A stretch of 64,000 nucleotides of DNA from CAWANF01 sp963783355 (GTDB lineage Bacteria; Bacteroidota; Rhodothermia; Balneolales; DATFMH01). The notes under the pieces were generated by a model. That model was not told where the DNA came from, did no database searches, and saw nothing but the letters and a program-made list of their open reading frames with translations. Positions 25,515 to 34,895 of the stretch are shown here, piece after piece; position 1 is the stretch's first letter; each line of letters starts with the position of its first letter. The DNA lies in NCBI GenBank assembly GCA_963783355.1, contig CAWANF010000009.1, positions 71,906 to 135,905 of the forward strand. Direction: 5' to 3'. The position numbers and the translations under genes are program-made.

Positions 25515-25918
25515 ATGAAACGATTAATATGGCCATATGTGGGACTATTGGCATTTCTGATCAGTTGCAGTTTAAAAGGTTTTAATGATTCCGGTCCGAT
25601 TGCTTATCAAACCGAAATTTTAGCCGCTTATGCCATACCAAAGACTGTGGCACCAGGTGATACAACCCAATTTGTGTGCATTATTGCTGATAGTACCAAC
25701 AACAAGTATAAATTTTACTGGTTCATACCTGATGGGACTCCTATTGGGGGGGAAAAACTACATTTAGTGGTATAGAAACGTATGTTACTTCGAGCAATCA
25801 AATTAAATGGAAGGCCCCCAATAAAACAGGTGCGTATGATTTTACAGTATTCGTTGACGACAGTTCATCAAGCTTTGCTATGCCAGTGGGAGGTTTCGAG
25901 GTTAATGTAAAACAGTAA
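25515..25918 (+). pseudogene. Ig-like lipoprotein, copy E (off frame at a G7 tract)
   Basis: Good RBS (AAGGGAG), a signal peptide and lipobox LISC, and the body up to PDGTPIGG. The reading frame is lost at a run of seven G (25746-25752) and stops at 25773. Adding one G restores a full protein ending in WKAPNKTGAYDFTVFVDD and VNVKQ at 25918, matching its homologues. It is either a recent pseudogene or a phase-variable gene in the off state. Confidence 0.75.
25746..25752 (+). repeat. G7 homopolymer followed by A5
   Basis: Seven G then five A inside lipoprotein copy E, at exactly the point where the reading frame is lost. Runs of this kind are prone to slippage during replication. Confidence 0.9.
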
Positions 25919-26066
25919 TGAAATATCACGGGATGAACCAGTTCACTTTGTAAGGTTCCGGGTATCAAAGTATCGGTTATTTAACGGTTTTATAAATAAT
26001 AAGGATAATCAAAATCCGAATATTTACTTCTCGAACATCAACCTTTAAATAACTTTTCATACTATA

Positions 26067-26735
26067 ATGGACTACGATCCTCAAAAAGGAAGCCGCCGTT
26101 CACTCCGGCATCCCGGACATAACTACTCATCAGCAGGATATTATTTCATCACCATTAGTACGCATCAAAAGGAACATCTTTTCGGCGAAATTCACCATCC
26201 TGTCATGAAATTAAACGACTTCGGCCTTATAGCAGCCCGTTATTGGAAAAATATCCCGGAACGATACGAAGGAACACACTTGGACGAATGGATCATCATG
26301 CCCAACCATATCCATGGGATTGTCGTTATTGAGCGTGATAATACAGCCAAAGGAGAAACGGCCGGTAGGGAAAACACAATTCAGGATAAGCACGAAAGGG
26401 CAATTCATGAATTGCCCTTTACTTCATTCCACTCTCCAAACTCACGCAACAGGTCGCCGTTCCCCTCATCCGACCACTCGGATTCATCCTATCCTAAACC
26501 TCAAACCAGCCAAGAACAGCGGCGAAAAAGCAGGCGTATCATGTTGTTGCCTAAGATCATTGGCTGGTACAAAATGAACGTATCGAAAGAAATCAACAGG
26601 ATGCGAGGAACCCCGGGAGAAGATGTCTGGCTGAGAAACTATTATGATCATATTATACGGAATCAAAAAGCACTGAAAAATGTCCGGAACTATATAGTCA
26701 AAAACCCTATAAAATGGAATGCCGGGAATCACTAA
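26067..26735 (+). CDS. REP-associated tyrosine transposase (RAYT, Y1/HUH family)
   Basis: 222 residues. The Y1_Tnp fold is shown by the start YYFITISTHQ, the HUH metal motif MPNHIHGI (H81, H83) and the C-terminal helices IIGWYKMNVSKEIN and VWLRNYYDHIIRN. This group of single-copy transposases nicks single-stranded DNA at REP hairpins. The linker at about 92-150 is variable, as usual, and contains RAIHELPF encoded by a perfect palindrome. It lies just right of the scrambled lipoprotein/CBM region. Confidence 0.9.
   Translation: MDYDPQKGSRRSLRHPGHNYSSAGYYFITISTHQKEHLFGEIHHPVMKLNDFGLIAARYWKNIPERYEGTHLDEWIIMPNHIHGIVVIERDNTAKGETAGRENTIQDKHERAIHELPFTSFHSPNSRNRSPFPSSDHSDSSYPKPQTSQEQRRKSRRIMLLPKIIGWYKMNVSKEINRMRGTPGEDVWLRNYYDHIIRNQKALKNVRNYIVKNPIKWNAGNH
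26395..26420. repeat. 26-bp perfect palindrome inside the RAYT gene
   Basis: AAAGGGCAATTCA (26395-26407) is followed directly by its exact reverse complement. It encodes RAIHELPF in frame. It may be a REP-like hairpin recognised by the transposase itself. I saw no other copy in the window. Confidence 0.85.
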
Positions 26736-26810
26736 ATGGAACGAAAATAAATGGGTAAATGCTTTATCAAAGCAGGGTTAAAAACGTAACAATCATTAAA
26801 CGGAGAAACT

Positions 26811-27236
26811 ATGAAACGATATGCTTCAGCTGTTTGGAAAGGTGGACTGAAAGACGGTAACGGGACGATGTCGACTAAAAGCGGGGTCCTGGACAATACG
26901 CAATATTCCTTCAGCACACGTTTTGAGAATGGCATTGGAACAAATCCCGAAGAATTAATTGGGGCCGCTCATGCCGGCTGCTTTTCCATGGCCTTTTCAG
27001 CTGAACTGGGAAAACTGGATATCACTCCGGAAAGTATTTCAACATCCGCTACCGTCACTTTCGACAAAACCGATGCCGGGTTTACGGTTACGGCCATTCA
27101 TCTGGACATGAAAGCTAAAATACCTCAGATAGACAAGAAGACGTTCGAAGCGGCCGCCAATAACGCCAAAAAGAACTGCCCCATCTCGAGATTATTAAAA
27201 GCGGAAATTACGATGGACGCCCAACTGGAAAAGTAG
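26811..27236 (+). CDS. OsmC/Ohr family peroxiredoxin-like protein
   Basis: 141 residues, the usual length of OsmC. The two active cysteines are in HAGCFSM (about residue 59) and NCPISRLL (about 124), both in the expected positions. These proteins reduce organic hydroperoxides in the cytoplasm. A GGAG Shine-Dalgarno lies seven bases before the ATG. It stands alone between the transposase and a membrane protein. Confidence 0.9.
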   Translation: MKRYASAVWKGGLKDGNGTMSTKSGVLDNTQYSFSTRFENGIGTNPEELIGAAHAGCFSMAFSAELGKLDITPESISTSATVTFDKTDAGFTVTAIHLDMKAKIPQIDKKTFEAAANNAKKNCPISRLLKAEITMDAQLEK

Positions 27237-27399
27237 ATGATGAGACCCGGAAACGTAGTATTCAGGTAAGTTAAGTTCATAATTGCCTTATTTTTAATAT
27301 AAAATCCGATTGCGTACATTTCGTATAATCTCATGGAGGATGTGCGTTTGCTATGCTACAGGTTTAGCAAATTTTCCATTCACTTTTGCCTGAACGATC

Positions 27400-28089
27400 A
27401 TGGATTTATACGGACAAAAAAGTGCAAGCCTGCCCCAAAAAACAGTCATCGTCCTGTTGGAAATGCTGTTTCTCTGGCTCTCTTATTGGATACTTTTCCA
27501 GGATGGCGGCGCCTTAATTTTACATTGGCTGGGCATCAAAGAAACAGGTGGCTCTGAAATAAGACGAATCATCATCTTCACCTTTTCTCTGATCGTTTTT
27601 CTGCGATTATCGGTCACGTTATTCTACCTGCTGAAGCGGTACATTCCCTGGGAAGAAAGTTTCAGCATTCCCATCGCTTTTGCCCTCTATTATGTCGGTT
27701 ATTCGCTGTTTGTCTTCCATTCCAGCTATACCCTGGGATTGGTGGATTATTTTGCCATACTGCTGTTTCTTTTCGGTTCCTTCCTGAATACATTTTCCGA
27801 ATTACAACGGCATTTCTGGAAACAAAAACCGGAACACAAGGGAAAAATTTATACCCGGGGACTTTTTTCTTGGTCCATGCACATCAATTACTTCGGGGAT
27901 CTGTGTTGGGTCACGGCCTACGCCCTGATAACCCGGAATATCTATGCCATCGTAATCCCCGTTTTTCTATTCTGTTTCTTCGTCTTCTATAACATTCCGA
28001 AACTGGACCATTACCTGGCTTCGAAGTATGGGACTGAATTTGAAGCATACCGGCAAAAGACCAAAAAATTCATTCCTTTCGTCTATTAA
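27400..28089 (+). CDS. DUF1295/isoprenylcysteine methyltransferase-like membrane protein
   Basis: 229 residues with six or so hydrophobic segments. The C-terminal part (GLFSWSMHINYFGDLCW, YNIPKLDHYLASKYGTEFEAYRQKT, FIPFVY) fits the NNEF-type end of the steroid 5-alpha-reductase/ICMT-like methyltransferase fold that binds S-adenosylmethionine or NADPH. The substrate is unknown. No clear RBS is seen at the ATG. Confidence 0.75.
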   Translation: MDLYGQKSASLPQKTVIVLLEMLFLWLSYWILFQDGGALILHWLGIKETGGSEIRRIIIFTFSLIVFLRLSVTLFYLLKRYIPWEESFSIPIAFALYYVGYSLFVFHSSYTLGLVDYFAILLFLFGSFLNTFSELQRHFWKQKPEHKGKIYTRGLFSWSMHINYFGDLCWVTAYALITRNIYAIVIPVFLFCFFVFYNIPKLDHYLASKYGTEFEAYRQKTKKFIPFVY

Positions 28090-28090
28090 T

Positions 28091-28215
28091 ATCGACCGGG
28101 ATTGAACCGCCGTCCCGAAAGCCTTCGGGATAGGAATCCGACGCTCTTTTTCGATTCACGGATTCATAACGCCTTCCCTTAAACAGTAAAGGCCCACCGT
28201 TGGGTGAGCCTTCTG
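28091..28215 (-). pseudogene. decayed tRNA-Met/terminator copy 1
   Basis: About 125 bases in the same orientation as tRNA-Met. It keeps the T-arm part (GGGATTGAACCGCC) and the terminator hairpin with GGCCCACCGTTGGGTGAGCC. The anticodon arm is replaced by a TCCCGAAAG...CGGGA hairpin, and the D-arm is lost, so it cannot fold as a tRNA. Confidence 0.7.
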
Positions 28216-28343
<128 letters not shown>

Positions 28344-28417
28344 TAGCGTGGGGCGGGATTGAACCGCCGACCTCCGGGTTATGAATCCGACGCTCTAACC
28401 ACCTGAGCTACCACGCC
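28344..28417 (-). tRNA. tRNA-Met (anticodon CAT)
   Basis: 74 bases fold as a cloverleaf: acceptor GGCGTGG with CCACGCT (one G-T pair), D-arm GCTCAGGTGGTTAGAGC, anticodon loop with CAT, and T-arm GGCGG-TTCAATC-CCGCC. The 3' CCA is not encoded. CAT could also mark an Ile tRNA with a modified base; elongator Met is more likely but not proven. Confidence 0.85.
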
Positions 28418-28739
28418 GTCATTTGCTGAATTCCTGATTTTTCCTCAAAAATTCAGAGCACTAAATATAAACAGCACAAAAGAAAGAAAACAGTCTCTTT
28501 TTCATAAAAAACCATCGCACCTCAAATTAAGCGAAACGAAAAACTGTATTATGAAACTTATACAATTTTAATCGTTTGATAGATGCGCCATTCTCCATAT
28601 TTTTAGAGTCTGTTAAATGATGCGTTTCCATCAAATTACTTATTTTACTATCCGTTGATACGATCAGCGAATAGGTTCGGTTTATGAACGGAAACCTTAA
28701 ACATTACTTTTTGAACTTTATTTAATCGCGCATTTTGTC
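28418..28739. other. intergenic region between tRNA-Met and proS
   Basis: No gene. It must hold divergent promoters for tRNA-Met (minus) and proS (plus). TATATTTA on the minus strand near 28465 is close to the TAnnTTTG consensus. No riboswitch or T-box leader was recognised upstream of proS. Confidence 0.4.
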
Positions 28740-30209
28740 ATGGCAAAGAAAATAACAAACAGGGAAACAGACTACTCACAATGGTATCTTGATGTCGTAA
28801 AAGAATCCAATCTCGCGGAACATTCTCCGGTGCGTGGATGCATGATCATCAAACCGAACGGATATGCCTTGTGGGAAAACATGCAACGGGCTTTAGACGA
28901 TATGTTTAAAGAAACCGGACATCGAAACGCTTATTTTCCACTGTTTATACCGAAATCTTTTCTTTCCAAAGAAGCTAAACACGTCGAAGGCTTCGCCAAG
29001 GAATGCGCCGTTGTCACACACAGCCGGTTGATGGCCACAGAAAACGGGGTGGAAGTTGATCCCGATTCAAAACTGGAAGAAGAATTGATAGTTCGTCCGA
29101 CTTCCGAAACCATCATCTGGGACACATACCGGAACTGGATTCAGTCTTACCGTGATTTGCCCATCCTGGTCAATCAATGGGCCAACGTTGTTCGCTGGGA
29201 GATGAGAACGCGCCTCTTCCTGCGTACTATGGAATTCCTTTGGCAGGAAGGCCATACCGCTCACGCAACCAAAGAAGAAGCCCTTGAAGAGACCCTTCAA
29301 ATGCTCGAGGTTTACCGCACTTTTGCCGAGGATTACATGGCCATGCCGGTTATTACGGGTACCAAAACCGAGTCGGAACGCTTTGCCGGTGCCGACGATA
29401 CCTATAGCATCGAGGCGTTAATGCAAGATGGGAAAGCCTTACAAGCCGGGACATCACACTTCCTCGGACAAAATTTCGCCAAAGCTTTTGATGTGACTTT
29501 CCAGGATAAAGATGGCGAGTTAAAACATGTCTGGGCTACAAGCTGGGGAGCTTCCACCCGTCTCATTGGCGGACTCATCATGACTCATTCCGATGACAAT
29601 GGCTTGGTCTTGCCCCCGAAACTGGCTCCAATACAGGTCGTTATCGTTCCGATCTTTAAAACGGATGAAGAACAAAGCCTCGTCATGGAATACAGCGAAT
29701 TGATAAAAAAAGAATTAAAAGACCGCAACATCCGCACCAAACTTGATGATCGCGATCAATACAAACCGGGCTGGAAATTCGCACAGAATGAAGTAGAAGG
29801 AACACCAATCCGGATTGCTGTCGGCCCCCGCGACGTCGCCAACAATAAGGTTGAAATTGCACGTCGTGATCTGTTATCCAAAGAATTGATATCACGTGAA
29901 TCTTTGGGCGATGTTGTTTCAGACCTTTTAATTGAAATTCAGTCGAATCTTTTTGAAAGAGCAAAAAAATTCAGAGACGAAAATACTCATTATGTCGATA
30001 CCTACGATGATTTTAAAAAGGTATTGAACGAAAAAGGCGGATTTATTTACGCTCATTGGGATGGAACGGCTGAAACCGAAGCAAAAATCCAGGAAGAGAC
30101 CAAAGCGACTATTCGTTGTATTCCTCTTAAAGAAGATCATGAGCAGGGTAAATGTATCATATCAGGAAAACCTTCGAAAAGACGTGTTCTTTTTGCCCGT
30201 GCCTACTAA
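28740..30209 (+). CDS. proS: prolyl-tRNA synthetase (archaeal/eukaryotic type)
   Basis: 489 residues, the short type without the editing insertion of E. coli ProRS. Class II motifs are visible: motif 1 around HRNAYFPLFIP, motif 2 RPTSETIIWDTYRNWI and MRTRLFLRTMEFLWQEGHTAH, and motif 3 in WATSWGASTRLIGGLIMTH. The anticodon-binding domain starts near QVVIVPIFK, and the C-terminal domain ends CIISGKPSKRRVLFARAY. It charges tRNA-Pro in the cytoplasm. It stands alone. Confidence 0.95.
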   Translation: MAKKITNRETDYSQWYLDVVKESNLAEHSPVRGCMIIKPNGYALWENMQRALDDMFKETGHRNAYFPLFIPKSFLSKEAKHVEGFAKECAVVTHSRLMATENGVEVDPDSKLEEELIVRPTSETIIWDTYRNWIQSYRDLPILVNQWANVVRWEMRTRLFLRTMEFLWQEGHTAHATKEEALEETLQMLEVYRTFAEDYMAMPVITGTKTESERFAGADDTYSIEALMQDGKALQAGTSHFLGQNFAKAFDVTFQDKDGELKHVWATSWGASTRLIGGLIMTHSDDNGLVLPPKLAPIQVVIVPIFKTDEEQSLVMEYSELIKKELKDRNIRTKLDDRDQYKPGWKFAQNEVEGTPIRIAVGPRDVANNKVEIARRDLLSKELISRESLGDVVSDLLIEIQSNLFERAKKFRDENTHYVDTYDDFKKVLNEKGGFIYAHWDGTAETEAKIQEETKATIRCIPLKEDHEQGKCIISGKPSKRRVLFARAY

Positions 30210-30363
30210 ATTATTTTAGAATACAGGCAATTTTTCAACTCCATATCCGTAATTAAGGATTCCAGGAAGTTCTGTATTAATAAGTTTTAAGATCATGTCT
30301 TCCTTCCCGAAAGATGGGTAGTCTTTTCGCATTAAAGATGTAGATTTGAAATAAAAGGATATA

Positions 30364-31044
30364 ATGCCAGATAATCATTTAAAGAGCTCTGAATCTTATC
30401 TTTCTAAAAGGCACGAATCCTTTACTTCGCTGGCAGCCAGATACATTTCTGATGCCTTTAACCCCCTGATTTTGCCACCTGTTCTTTTTGCAATCAGTTT
30501 ATATTTAACGGGTTATGAGCATCGTCAGATACTGAGTATTTTTTTAATAGCTCTCCTGTTTTTTACAATCATCCCGATACTGATTATCTATTTTTTTAAA
30601 AGCAGAAATTATATTCGGAATTTTGATATCTCGGATCTGCAAGAACGGAAAAGGCCCTTCATCGTTATCATTTTTTCCTATGTCCTGGGTTTCCTGTTTT
30701 TTTTAAAATGGTTTGACACTGGTCACCTTTTACCCGTTTATCTTACGATCTGTTATATCGTCAACGCCCTGATTGGGTTTCTGATTACAACAAAGTGGAA
30801 GATCAGTATCCATTCGGCGGGCATCGCCTCGTTCAGTTCGGCCCTTTTTTTCTTTCATAATTTTCAAATCATCCACAATGATTTTTTTCTGGGTCAAATA
30901 ATCATTTGGTTATCATTCATCTTAATTCCTATTATTATGTGGGCAAGGATTCATCTTAAAGAACATACGTTTGCCCAAACGTTAGCAGGAGCGCTTATTG
31001 GATTCACGATAACATATCTTCAATTGAGTATCATGATGAGATAA
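30364..31044 (+). CDS. PAP2-like membrane phosphatase-family protein
   Basis: 226 residues with six hydrophobic segments and an AAGGA RBS before the ATG. Traces of the PAP2 motifs are present in order: ERKRPF, ISIHSAG in place of PSGH, and R-x5-H (ARIHLKEH) followed by Q instead of D. The fold is therefore PAP2-like, but activity as a lipid phosphatase is uncertain. It ends nine bases before nnr, so the two may be co-transcribed. Confidence 0.65.
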   Translation: MPDNHLKSSESYLSKRHESFTSLAARYISDAFNPLILPPVLFAISLYLTGYEHRQILSIFLIALLFFTIIPILIIYFFKSRNYIRNFDISDLQERKRPFIVIIFSYVLGFLFFLKWFDTGHLLPVYLTICYIVNALIGFLITTKWKISIHSAGIASFSSALFFFHNFQIIHNDFFLGQIIIWLSFILIPIIMWARIHLKEHTFAQTLAGALIGFTITYLQLSIMMR

Positions 31045-31053
31045 ACAATACAC

Positions 31054-32589
31054 ATGATGAAAATTCCCGCAGCTTATAAAATCTGTACGGCTCAAGAATG
31101 CCGCGACCTGGATGCAACCACCATCAATAATTTGGGCATTCCGGGATTTACTCTAATGGAAATTGCCGGAGCTAAAACGGCGGAATATTTATTACAAGAA
31201 ATTGAACCCGGATCTCGCGGACTGTTTTTATGTGGAAAGGGAAATAATGCCGGTGACGCCCTCGTGGTCGCACGTCATTTATTCAGAAATGATATTTCTT
31301 CAACGATTGTATTTGTTGGAGGTACCGGATCCATGTCAGAGGATGCATCAAAAAATTTTACAATACTGAAAAAACTTCGGGACGAATTTCCTTCCGGGTC
31401 TGCCGAAATATCGTTTATCGAAAAATGGTCCGACGATATATCGTTGTTCGAATCCTGTGACTTTATAATCGACGGAATGCTGGGAACCGGCCTGAACAGC
31501 GAACTCAGAGGAGATTACATCCAGGCCGTCCATTTGACGAATAACAGTTCTGCTAAAGTTTATTCTATAGATATTCCAACAGGATTACAGGCCGATACCG
31601 GACTTAAGCTTGGAGACAGCATTGTCGCCGATAAGACTTTCACATACGGAGCTCTCAAAACCGGATTCTATTTCAATGACGGTCCTGATGTGACTGGTGA
31701 TGTCATTTATTGCGATCTTGGATTTCCGCCTGTCAAATTTTCGGATAAACAACGATATCTCATTGATGAAAGCTGGGTTTCAAAACAAAGCGTGCCGCAC
31801 CATTCTCCCCGCCATAAATATGAAGCGGGAGTCCTCTATGTAATTGCCGGCTCTCCCGGCCTGACCGGTGCCGCCATGCTGGCCGCTAAAAGTGCCTGGG
31901 CGGAAGGACTTGGAGCGGTCATAATGATTACTCCACAAGGACTTTCAACTATATTTGAGACGAACCTGATTCAACAAGTCAAACATCCGATTGGTGAATC
32001 AAATGATTTGTGGTTCAAACCGGAACATGTTGACGAAGTAATTGATATTATCAGTAACAGAAAAGGGACTGTTTTACTGGGACCCGGACTGGGGCGAAAT
32101 GAAGAAACGGTTCGTTTTGTTCAGCAATTTTTATCTAAAAACAGTGAAAATGTTATTATTGATGCAGACGGTTTATGGTGCCTGTCACAATTATCGGAAT
32201 GGCCCGTATCCGCTGATATTCCCTGCGTATTGACTCCACACCCCGGGGAACTTACACAATTGACAGACCAAAAAATAAACGACGATTATCATCGTCTTCA
32301 AATAGCTGAAGAATACAGTTCGAAACAAGGTTGCACAGTCATATCCAAAGGGATGCCTTCTGTTGTATGCCATCCGGATGGACAAAGTTTTATTACAAAT
32401 TATGATACAACTGTTTTTGCACGTACAGGTTACGGAGACGTCCTCGCGGGTAAAGTCGCCGCTAAATGTGCGCTCGGGTATGAACAGCTATTAGGCTGTG
32501 TATCTTCATTAATCGACGGAAAACGCAAATATGAACAGGCACTCAGAAGTAATACAACCAGAGTTCCCGAACCCTTTGACCTTATATGA
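31054..32589 (+). CDS. nnr: bifunctional NAD(P)HX epimerase/dehydratase
   Basis: 511 residues. The N-terminal YjeF_N epimerase domain (1-225) has LCGKGNNAGDALVVARHL and DIPTGLQADTG. The C-terminal ribokinase-like dehydratase domain (about 245-500) has VIAGSPGLTGAAMLAAKSA, LLGPGLGR, TPHPGEL and the catalytic Asp in GYGDVLAG. The enzyme repairs hydrated NADH/NADPH using ADP. Length and order match the fused bacterial form. The next gene overlaps its stop by four bases. Confidence 0.9.
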   Translation: MMKIPAAYKICTAQECRDLDATTINNLGIPGFTLMEIAGAKTAEYLLQEIEPGSRGLFLCGKGNNAGDALVVARHLFRNDISSTIVFVGGTGSMSEDASKNFTILKKLRDEFPSGSAEISFIEKWSDDISLFESCDFIIDGMLGTGLNSELRGDYIQAVHLTNNSSAKVYSIDIPTGLQADTGLKLGDSIVADKTFTYGALKTGFYFNDGPDVTGDVIYCDLGFPPVKFSDKQRYLIDESWVSKQSVPHHSPRHKYEAGVLYVIAGSPGLTGAAMLAAKSAWAEGLGAVIMITPQGLSTIFETNLIQQVKHPIGESNDLWFKPEHVDEVIDIISNRKGTVLLGPGLGRNEETVRFVQQFLSKNSENVIIDADGLWCLSQLSEWPVSADIPCVLTPHPGELTQLTDQKINDDYHRLQIAEEYSSKQGCTVISKGMPSVVCHPDGQSFITNYDTTVFARTGYGDVLAGKVAAKCALGYEQLLGCVSSLIDGKRKYEQALRSNTTRVPEPFDLI

Positions 32590-33002
32590 AAATAAATTCG
32601 GTAATTTCGATACTTGCCAATAAAAAAATATTAATTAGTCTGCTGATATTGTGGACTATCCTTACGCTGTATCTGACACTCCTGCCCACCAACTATATTG
32701 GCCATTTTAAAGTTTACCATTACGATAAAATAGGCCATGCCGGCATGTTTTTGGGCTGGACGTATTTACTTGGTTTATTCCTTCATTTCAAGAATAAACT
32801 CACTAACTCAGTGTTATTTTTAACCTGTGGGTCTGGAATTTTATTTGGTGGTTTGATAGAAATTTTGCAATATATACTTCCCTTTCACAGGGACGCTCAA
32901 CTTGGAGACTTCGTGGCCGATTTCATTGGTTGTGCCATCGCTTTTTATCTGCTGATTTTAAGCCGGAGGAAATTTAATTTCAGCACTGACCCAATTGCTT
33001 AA
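32586..33002 (+). CDS. VanZ-like membrane protein
   Basis: 138 residues, four hydrophobic segments, with the VanZ features DKIGHAGMFLGWTYLLG, GGLIEILQ and RDAQLGDFVADFIGC. The function of the family is not settled. It overlaps nnr by four bases (ATGA), so it is translated from the same message. Confidence 0.85.
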   Translation: MKINSVISILANKKILISLLILWTILTLYLTLLPTNYIGHFKVYHYDKIGHAGMFLGWTYLLGLFLHFKNKLTNSVLFLTCGSGILFGGLIEILQYILPFHRDAQLGDFVADFIGCAIAFYLLILSRRKFNFSTDPIA

Positions 33003-33198
33003 ATCTAAGCTTAACAAAAATATATAAATAAGTGCACCTTTTTACATCTATTAATATTAATTATAATAGACTTAATAATTAATAGGGTTTTAAGCTGATA
33101 TATGTAAAAAAAGCCAAATTATTGGCAAGGCATTAATATTATTGTATATTTTGAATTAAATACTTAAATAACTACCTACTAACTCAGAAGACCAGATT

Positions 33199-33867
33199 AT
33201 GTCCATATTAGAACGTAAAAAACCGGAAGTGGATCTCCGTAATTATTATAACCTGTATTTGCAGGCAGGTTTAATTGTTGCGTTGATAGTACTTTTGATC
33301 ATATTCAAAATGCCGTACCACCCGAAGAACTCCCAGTCTTTTGCACCACCTCCACAAGAGACCATCAAGATGGACCAGATTGTGCAAACGAAACAAGATG
33401 TTAAACCACCGCCACCTCCCCGGCCACCTGTTCCTGTAGCAGTACCGAACGATCAGGTTATCAATGATGCCCCGATAGATTTGAATACCGAATTAAATCT
33501 GAATGCACCGCTTGACATGCCTCCTCCTCCGCCACCTGCAAAAAAGGAAGATAATAAAGAGGATCAGGTTTTTGTTGTAGTAGAACGAATGCCCAAGCTT
33601 ATAGGCGGACTCGCTGCACTACAAAAGAATATTGTTTATCCTGAACTGGCCCGTAAAGCCGGCATTGAAGGACGGGTATATGTTGAGTTTGTCGTTGATG
33701 AACACGGACACGTAATGAATCCTAAGGTTGTACGCGGTATCGGCGGAGGTTGCGACGAAGAAGCTTTAAAAGCTGTTCGTAAAGCTCATTTCACTCCTGG
33801 AATGCAACGCGGACATCCGGTAAAAGTTCGTTATAGCTTACCAATTGTTTTCAAACTGCAAAACTAA
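33199..33867 (+). CDS. TonB-family energy transducer, copy 1
   Basis: 222 residues: a short cytoplasmic start, one membrane helix (about 24-41), a proline-rich periplasmic spacer with two PPPPP clusters (65-115), then the TonB C-terminal domain (about 130-222, YPELARKAGIEGRVYVEFVV). TonB proteins pass proton-motive force to outer-membrane receptors. It is closely related to the next gene. The start ATG has no clear RBS, as often in this group. Confidence 0.9.
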   Translation: MSILERKKPEVDLRNYYNLYLQAGLIVALIVLLIIFKMPYHPKNSQSFAPPPQETIKMDQIVQTKQDVKPPPPPRPPVPVAVPNDQVINDAPIDLNTELNLNAPLDMPPPPPPAKKEDNKEDQVFVVVERMPKLIGGLAALQKNIVYPELARKAGIEGRVYVEFVVDEHGHVMNPKVVRGIGGGCDEEALKAVRKAHFTPGMQRGHPVKVRYSLPIVFKLQN

Positions 33868-33891
33868 AAGTTCGCGTTAAATATTTTTTAC

Positions 33892-33924
33892 AAAGGCATG
33901 TCTGTTCCGCAGGCATGCCTTTTT
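33892..33924 (+). terminator. terminator after tonB copy 1
   Basis: AAAGGCATG and CATGCCTTTTT pair around a loop of about 13 bases, followed by T. It shows that the two TonB genes have separate transcription units. Confidence 0.85.
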
Positions 33925-34142
33925 GCGTTATGGGTAACTTGTTTTTTTTTAATTAGTTTCAAATATTTTGCCTCTCTTTCTTATTGTAAAAAAAATTATC
34001 AGAGCAATAAATCCATATTATATACGTGTTTATAATGTAGCTTGTTTGTATATAATACAGTTATATACAAGTTTTTGGCCAGGTAAAATTCAATATCCTG
34101 GTTTGTCTTTAGTTGAAACACTAATTCAGACTATCATACCTT

Positions 34143-34817
34143 ATGAGTCAAAGTATTTTAAACAGAAAAAAACCAGCATCAGATCTTCGCAATTATTATA
34201 ACCTCTATATCGAGGTTGGTATGGTTGTGGCTTTGGTAATTCTATTAGTCGTCTTTAAAGTTCCCTACAATCCAAAAAGTTCGGAAAATTTTACCACGCC
34301 CGAACAGGAAACAGTTAAAATGCAGAAAGTGGTTCAAACCAAACAGGAAACGAAACCACCACCACCACCTGTTCCCCAGGTTCCTGTTGCTGTACCAAAT
34401 AGCCAGGTGATCAATGATGCTCCTATCGATTTAAATGCTGAATTAAATCTGAACGCACCATTAAATACACCTCCTCCCCCACCTCCCAGCAAGAAAAAAC
34501 AAGATAACGACCAGCAGGTATTCGTCGTTGTCGAAAAAATGCCTAAACTCATTGGCGGGCTGGCAGGACTTCAGAAAAAAATCACATATCCGGAATTAGC
34601 ACGTAAAGCCGGTATAGAAGGCCGCGTTTATATCGAATTTGTCGTCGATAAACACGGGAATGTAGTCAATCCTAAAGTAGTACGTGGTATCGGTGGCGGA
34701 TGCGATGCTGAAGCTTTAAAAGTTGTTAAAAAAGCACATTTTGTTCCTGGAATGCAACGTGGACGTCCTGTAAATGTTCGATATAGTTTACCTATCGTTT
34801 TCAAATTGCAGGATTAA
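34143..34817 (+). CDS. TonB-family energy transducer, copy 2
   Basis: 224 residues with the same layout as copy 1: one membrane helix (about 25-42), a proline-rich spacer (66-117) and a TonB C-terminal domain. Conserved blocks such as NDAPIDLN, ELNLNAPL, RKAGIEGRVY and VRGIGGGCD are shared, and the spacer lengths are almost equal, so the pair arose by tandem duplication. The 275 bases between them, AT-rich, hold a terminator and presumably a promoter. Different receptors may be served by each copy. Confidence 0.9.
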   Translation: MSQSILNRKKPASDLRNYYNLYIEVGMVVALVILLVVFKVPYNPKSSENFTTPEQETVKMQKVVQTKQETKPPPPPVPQVPVAVPNSQVINDAPIDLNAELNLNAPLNTPPPPPPSKKKQDNDQQVFVVVEKMPKLIGGLAGLQKKITYPELARKAGIEGRVYIEFVVDKHGNVVNPKVVRGIGGGCDAEALKVVKKAHFVPGMQRGRPVNVRYSLPIVFKLQD

Positions 34818-34841
34818 CGACAAAAACATAGTTTAAACACA

Positions 34842-34880
34842 AAAAAAAGCACAATCGAAGATTACGGTTGTGCTTTTTTT
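34842..34880 (+). terminator. terminator after tonB copy 2
   Basis: AAGCACAATC and GGTTGTGCTT pair with one wobble around a 9-base loop, with A-run before and T-run after, so it can also serve the convergent Nudix gene. Confidence 0.85.
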
Positions 34881-34895
34881 TATTTCATTCAATTC

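Noticed and set aside
28418..28739. T-box leader of proS
   Set aside because: No T-box motif or specifier stem could be recognised.
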